NCBI GenBank assembly: GCA_034409055.1
Contig: DAOUMU010000368.1
Span: 1 to 9,133 of the forward strand
DNA from: DAOUMU01 sp034409055
GTDB taxonomy: Bacteria > Chloroflexota > Anaerolineae > 4572-78 > J111
DNA: 9,133 bases
Reading direction: 5' to 3'
Notes under the pieces: model-generated
The model's database searches: none
The model's input: only the letters and a program-made list of their open reading frames with translations
What the model was told of the DNA's origin: nothing
Program-made: the position numbers and the translations under genes
Shown: positions 6,258 to 9,133 of the stretch, piece after piece
Layout of the letters: every line of letters begins with the position of its first letter
Position numbering within the stretch: the first letter of the stretch is position 1

Positions 6258-8693
6258 ATGGCCACTCCCCAACAAATCTATGAAGAAATCGACAGGGCAC
6301 TGCTCAAAGAAATCGAACGTTGGCGCAACAGCCTGGTCCACAACATCGCCCTGCGGAATCCGACCCTGCCCCAACGAGAACTAAACGTTGCTGTCCAGTA
6401 TATTATCACCCGTCTCCTCTTCCTACAACGATGCGAGGAACGAAGCCTTGAACCCCAGGGCTGGCTGATGGCTCTACAAAACGGCAACCAGGTCTACCGG
6501 CGACTGGCCGAACTGTTTGGCCAGATTGACAATCGTTGCCACGTCGGCCTGTTCCATTGCCCAGAGGAAAAGAGTCAGGTTGAAGCCTCCGACGATCCGA
6601 ACCTGGACTTGACCATCGACGACAAAGTCCTCAAGAACATCCTCAAAAATCTCTACGCGCCTAACAGCCCCTACGAGTTCTCCGCCCTGCCCGCCAACAT
6701 TTTGGGTCGGGTGTACGAGCAGGGCCTGGATCAGACCATCCGCCTGACTAGGACCGGCCAGGCCGTGGTCGAGGACAAGCCGGAGATTAAAAAGGGGAGC
6801 GGAGTTTACTACACCCCCCCTGACATTGTCGATTACATTGTCCAACAGACCGTGGGTAAATTGGTCGAGGGAAAGCAGCCCGGTCCGGGCGGCGGTGTCG
6901 GCCGGCTCAAAATCCTGGATCCGGCCTGCGGTTCCGGCGCTTTTCTGATCGGTGCCTACCAATTCCTACTCGACTGGCATCGAGATCATTACCTGGCCCA
7001 ATTGAGCCAGGTGGCAAATGCCAAGGTTAAAATCCGAAATCTACAATCTAAAATCTACCAGGCTCCGGGCGGTGCGTGGCGGTTGACCATAGCCGAGCGC
7101 AAACGCATCCTGCTGAACAACATCTACGGGGTGGATATCGATCCCCAGGCCGTGGCGGTGACCAGGCTGTCCCTCCTGCTCAAGCTGCTGGAGGGTGAAA
7201 GCACCGAACCCATCAGCCAACGACAGGCCATGCCCCCAGGGGAAGCATTACCTGACCTGAGACACAACATCAAATGCGGTAATGCCCTCATTGGTCCCGA
7301 TTTTTATGAGAGTCAGCCAATAACTTGTTTGGACGAGGCGGAGAAGTATCATTTCAAGCCTTTTGACTGGCAGGCGGAGTTCCCGGAGATTATGGCCGTG
7401 GGCGGTCCTTCGTCAGGCTCAGGACAGGGCTTTGATGCGGTGATTGGCAATCCGCCCTACATCGATGCGGAATGGATGAGCCGGTATCTACCCGCATGTC
7501 GCCATTATTGTGGCACCCGGTATCGAGCGGCAGCGGGCAACTGGGATATATTTTGTGTATTTATTGAGAAGGCGTTTGATCTTTGCCAAGCGGGTGGCTT
7601 GACCAGTCTGATCGTGCCAAACAAGTTAGGCTCGGCCGATTATGCGGCCGGCGCTCGGGCCGTGCTGGCCGGGCAAAATCGGCTGATCTCGATTCGAGAT
7701 TATGCTCATCTGCCGGTATTCCCGGTGGCTGTCTACCCGATTGTCTACGTGGCTCAGAAAGCCCCCCCCCACCCGGGCTACCCGGTGACATACGAACGGA
7801 TGGGACGGTCAACCGCTAACACAATTGAGCTTTTGAAAGTTGAAGCGCTTGATTACGAACGTTACTTTGCCGACCCTCATCGGCCCTGGCCCATTTTCTC
7901 AGACATTCATGAGACCAACTTAATCGAACGTCTACGAAGGCAATTTCCTCCGCTCAGCTCGATGGCTGATGTCCTGGGCGCGGCCACCGTTTCAGAAGCG
8001 TATGCCCTTAAGCCCCTGATTCAAGACTGTCCCGACCGGGATACAACGGGGTTAAAGGTGGTTAACAGTGGCACGATTGATCGGTACCAAACCTTGTGGG
8101 GCCAAAAAAAATGCCGGTATCTCGGCCACCTTTATCTACGGCCAATTATTCCGGCCAATCAGAAGAAGCATTTACCCCAAAAACGTAAACAACAAGCCGA
8201 ACAACCGAAAATCATTGTGGCCGGTATGACAAAAGGCCTGGAGTGTACGGTTGACCTGGAGGGCGTGATCCTGGCCGGCAAATCGACCTCAATTATTCGC
8301 TCCACTATGAACCTGAAATACCTGCTCGGCCTGCTCAACAGTCAACTCCTCACTTTTTACTACCAGACCATCTTCGGCGGGAACAAGATGCAAGGCGGGT
8401 ATCTGCAAATCGGCCCCCCTCAGCTTCGTCAACTGCCTATCCGCCCTATCGACTCCACCGACCCCACCGGCCGAGCCTACCACGACCGGGTGGTCGAGTG
8501 GGTCGGGCGGATGTTAACCCTGCACAAACAACTGGCCGAGGCCCCAGACTCCCAGGCTCAAACCGTTCTCCGGGGCCAAATCGAGGCTGTGGATCGACAA
8601 ATTGATCGGCTGGTGTATGCGTTGTACGGGTTGACCGAGGAGGAGATTAAGGTATTCTCTCCAAAAGTAAGGGCGAGGCAAGTCGGAGCATAG
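6258..8693 (+). CDS. Eco57I/type IIG-like DNA adenine methyltransferase with TaqI-type specificity domain, no nuclease domain
   Basis: 811-residue N6-adenine DNA methyltransferase. Order: helical linker (1-170); motif X GVYYTPPDIVDYIV (182-195); motif I DPACGSG (221-227) for AdoMet; GVDIDPQAV (291-299); motif IV NPPY (398-401), the catalytic motif for adenine; later class gamma region (~430-500); TaqI_C-like target-recognition region (~570-735); C-terminal helices. Homologous type IIG enzymes, as I know them, have a PD-(D/E)xK nuclease of roughly 170-200 residues before the 'EIERWRNSL..NIALRNP' segment. Here the protein starts right at that segment and an in-frame TAG lies a short way upstream, so it should methylate but not cut. 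The residues K-I-R-N-L-Q-S-K-I (258-266) come from a low-complexity insertion. The coding sequence holds C7 (6814-6820), C9 (7762-7770) and A8 (8104-8111) runs. The last eight residues and the stop come from palindromic element copy 3. The ribosome site is weak. It could be an orphan methyltransferase or the remains of a restriction enzyme. Confidence 0.9.
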   Translation: MATPQQIYEEIDRALLKEIERWRNSLVHNIALRNPTLPQRELNVAVQYIITRLLFLQRCEERSLEPQGWLMALQNGNQVYRRLAELFGQIDNRCHVGLFHCPEEKSQVEASDDPNLDLTIDDKVLKNILKNLYAPNSPYEFSALPANILGRVYEQGLDQTIRLTRTGQAVVEDKPEIKKGSGVYYTPPDIVDYIVQQTVGKLVEGKQPGPGGGVGRLKILDPACGSGAFLIGAYQFLLDWHRDHYLAQLSQVANAKVKIRNLQSKIYQAPGGAWRLTIAERKRILLNNIYGVDIDPQAVAVTRLSLLLKLLEGESTEPISQRQAMPPGEALPDLRHNIKCGNALIGPDFYESQPITCLDEAEKYHFKPFDWQAEFPEIMAVGGPSSGSGQGFDAVIGNPPYIDAEWMSRYLPACRHYCGTRYRAAAGNWDIFCVFIEKAFDLCQAGGLTSLIVPNKLGSADYAAGARAVLAGQNRLISIRDYAHLPVFPVAVYPIVYVAQKAPPHPGYPVTYERMGRSTANTIELLKVEALDYERYFADPHRPWPIFSDIHETNLIERLRRQFPPLSSMADVLGAATVSEAYALKPLIQDCPDRDTTGLKVVNSGTIDRYQTLWGQKKCRYLGHLYLRPIIPANQKKHLPQKRKQQAEQPKIIVAGMTKGLECTVDLEGVILAGKSTSIIRSTMNLKYLLGLLNSQLLTFYYQTIFGGNKMQGGYLQIGPPQLRQLPIRPIDSTDPTGRAYHDRVVEWVGRMLTLHKQLAEAPDSQAQTVLRGQIEAVDRQIDRLVYALYGLTEEEIKVFSPKVRARQVGA
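7029..7055 (+). repeat. In-frame low-complexity insertion in the methyltransferase gene
   Basis: A run of near-repeats of the unit AAATCYRA encodes residues 258-266 between motif I and the A-P-G-G-A-W-R-L-T segment. Such 'aaaatctaaaatc' stretches are typical of intergenic simple repeats, and the place is a loop of variable length in the family. Confidence 0.5.
7762..7770 (+). repeat. C9 homopolymer inside the methyltransferase gene
   Basis: Nine consecutive C (codons 502-504, Ala-Pro-Pro) between the catalytic domain and the target-recognition domain. One extra C would lead to a TAA at 7817-7819; one C fewer would lead to a TGA within about eight codons. Either way the recognition domain would be lost, so this is a possible slippage switch. 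Confidence 0.8.
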
Positions 8694-8764
8694 CTGGTTT
8701 GCCTCGACTACCACCAATCCGACTTGCCTCGCCCCTACGCTCCCCACAAATTTGAAGGAGATAC
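8667..8764. repeat. Dispersed palindromic element, copy 3 (in the 3' end of the methyltransferase gene)
   Basis: 21-base arms at 8667-8687 and 8718-8738 (20 of 21 complementary) with a 30-base loop, then the tail CCCACAAATTTGAAGGAG and ATAC ending at 8764. The left arm begins exactly at codon 804 of the methyltransferase gene and supplies V-R-A-R-Q-V-G-A and the TAG. A hairpin of this strength right at the end of a gene could also serve as a 3' stabiliser or terminator; there is no following T-tract. Confidence 0.88.
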
Positions 8765-8855
8765 AGATTAAAATTGTAAAGGAAACGATCCAATGACTCG
8801 GCTCCACTCTCTACACCAGAAGAGACAGAGATTGTGAAAATCAACACAAAACTAA

Positions 8856-8884
8856 TTGAATACGGGCGGGAATTGCGGTATAAT
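8856..8884 (+). promoter_or_regulatory. Near-consensus promoter of the transposase-like gene
   Basis: TTGAAT (8856-8861), 17-base spacer, TATAAT (8879-8884). Transcription would start near 8891, giving a leader of about 95 bases. It lies in AT-rich DNA unlike the GC-rich genes to the left. I could not identify a terminal inverted repeat of the IS between 8765 and 8855. Confidence 0.65.
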
Positions 8885-8950
8885 ATTTCAACTTAGCCTC
8901 AGTAGATCCAAATTTGGGGTAGAAAGTTGCGAAAATAAAACAAAGGTGTA

Positions 8951-8986
8951 ATCTCTGACCCTTCCAAAATGAAGGAGAGCAGAGAT
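8951..8986 (+). promoter_or_regulatory. Stem-loop covering the ribosome site and start codon of the transposase-like gene
   Basis: ATCTCTG (8951-8957) pairs with CAGAGAT (8980-8986), and CCTTC (8960-8964) with GAAGG (8971-8975), leaving a six-base loop and a small internal loop. The 3' strand contains the GAAGGAG Shine-Dalgarno site and the first two bases of the ATG, so folding would hide both. Limiting transposase translation by mRNA structure is a known theme in insertion sequences. Confidence 0.5.
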
Positions 8987-9133
8987 GATCCAACAAACAA
9001 AAACACACCTCAAATTGACAGATGAAGATACACGGAATGAGGCCATAGAAAGATTGGGCACCTATTTTCCACTCCAAATTGCCGGATATGATTGCACGGC
9101 TGAAATCGTGTATGATGTCTTGGTCAAAGCAGC
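8985..9133 (+). CDS. Probable transposase, N-terminal part, cut by the window edge
   Basis: 49 complete codons from ATG 8985, preceded by AAGGAG at 8972-8977, seven bases before the start. The sequence (about residues 14-49) has a helix D-E-D-T-R-N-E-A-I-E-R-L followed by F-P-L-Q-I-A-G-Y-D-C-T-A-E-I-V-Y-D-V-L-V-K-A. This resembles the N-terminal pre-catalytic region of IS4/ISH3-like DDE transposases, in which a short 'L-x-x-x-G-Y-x-C-T-x-x-x-x-x-x-L' stretch precedes the catalytic domain. No DDE residue is inside the window, so the family is inferred from memory of that pattern. Strong promoter, hairpin leader and AT-rich setting fit an IS. Confidence 0.5.
   Translation, partial: MIQQTKTHLKLTDEDTRNEAIERLGTYFPLQIAGYDCTAEIVYDVLVKA

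Noticed and set aside
6041..6283. Plus-strand frame reading ...C-S-D-F-E-I-F-N-L-K..., reminiscent of the 'LTDFEEF..YD' part of a type IIG nuclease domain, directly before the methyltransferase
   Set aside because: Its first third is a shadow of the DUF4013 gene, the resemblance is only a few residues, and the rest is AT-rich and not protein-like.
1598..8764. The regularly recurring palindromes considered as a CRISPR array or phage attachment sites
   Set aside because: Copies are kilobases apart with genes between them, differ in sequence, and there is no spacer array, cas gene or integrase in the window.

Overview
The window looks like a piece of a bacterial chromosome, most likely from the Chloroflexota (Anaerolineae-like). 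That assignment is inference. It rests on the flavour of the proteins (paired TIM-barrel isomerases, a MurJ next to a DUF4013 membrane protein, a Chloroflexi-style Eco57I-type methyltransferase, an MNT/HEPN pair) and on intergenic DNA full of palindromic 'GGGGCGAGGCAAG...CTTGCCTCGCCCC' repeats and short-period low-complexity stretches. Most of the window is moderately GC-rich. The last ~370 bases and the MTase leader are clearly more AT-rich.

Layout. (1) 116-944, minus strand: a nucleotidyltransferase (MNT) overlapping a HEPN gene by 14 bases, with a good promoter at 995-1023. The HEPN protein is short and has lost the usual C-terminal part. (2) 945-1714: about 770 bases with no intact gene. 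They hold a start-less coding remnant (1045-1344, minus), an imperfect 93-base tandem duplication, a hairpin and copy 1 of a dispersed palindromic element. (3) 1715-3453, minus strand: a two-gene operon of sugar-phosphate isomerase/epimerase-like TIM barrels with its own promoter and strong ribosome site. (4) 3585-6117, plus strand: promoter, copy 2 of the palindromic element in the leader, murJ (lipid II flippase) and a DUF4013 membrane protein. (5) 6156-8693, plus strand: promoter, AT-rich leader with an inverted repeat, and an 811-residue Eco57I/type IIG-like DNA adenine methyltransferase. It lacks the usual N-terminal nuclease domain, carries C9, C7 and A8 homopolymers, and has its last eight codons and stop supplied by copy 3 of the element. 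(6) 8765-9133: left part of a probable insertion sequence, with a near-consensus promoter, a stem-loop over the ribosome site and start codon, and the first 49 codons of a transposase-like protein cut by the window edge.

How it fits together. The isomerase operon and the murJ-DUF4013 unit are divergently transcribed housekeeping/metabolic units. The flanks look like accessory DNA: a probably disabled toxin-antitoxin pair with gene debris on the left, and a possibly phase-variable or orphan methyltransferase next to an IS on the right. The strongest unexplained structure is the three-copy palindromic element. It sits at gene boundaries (downstream of an operon, in the murJ leader, inside the 3' end of the MTase gene), and one copy has its core flipped relative to its conserved tail. 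I did not find an obviously complete new defence or biosynthetic system.
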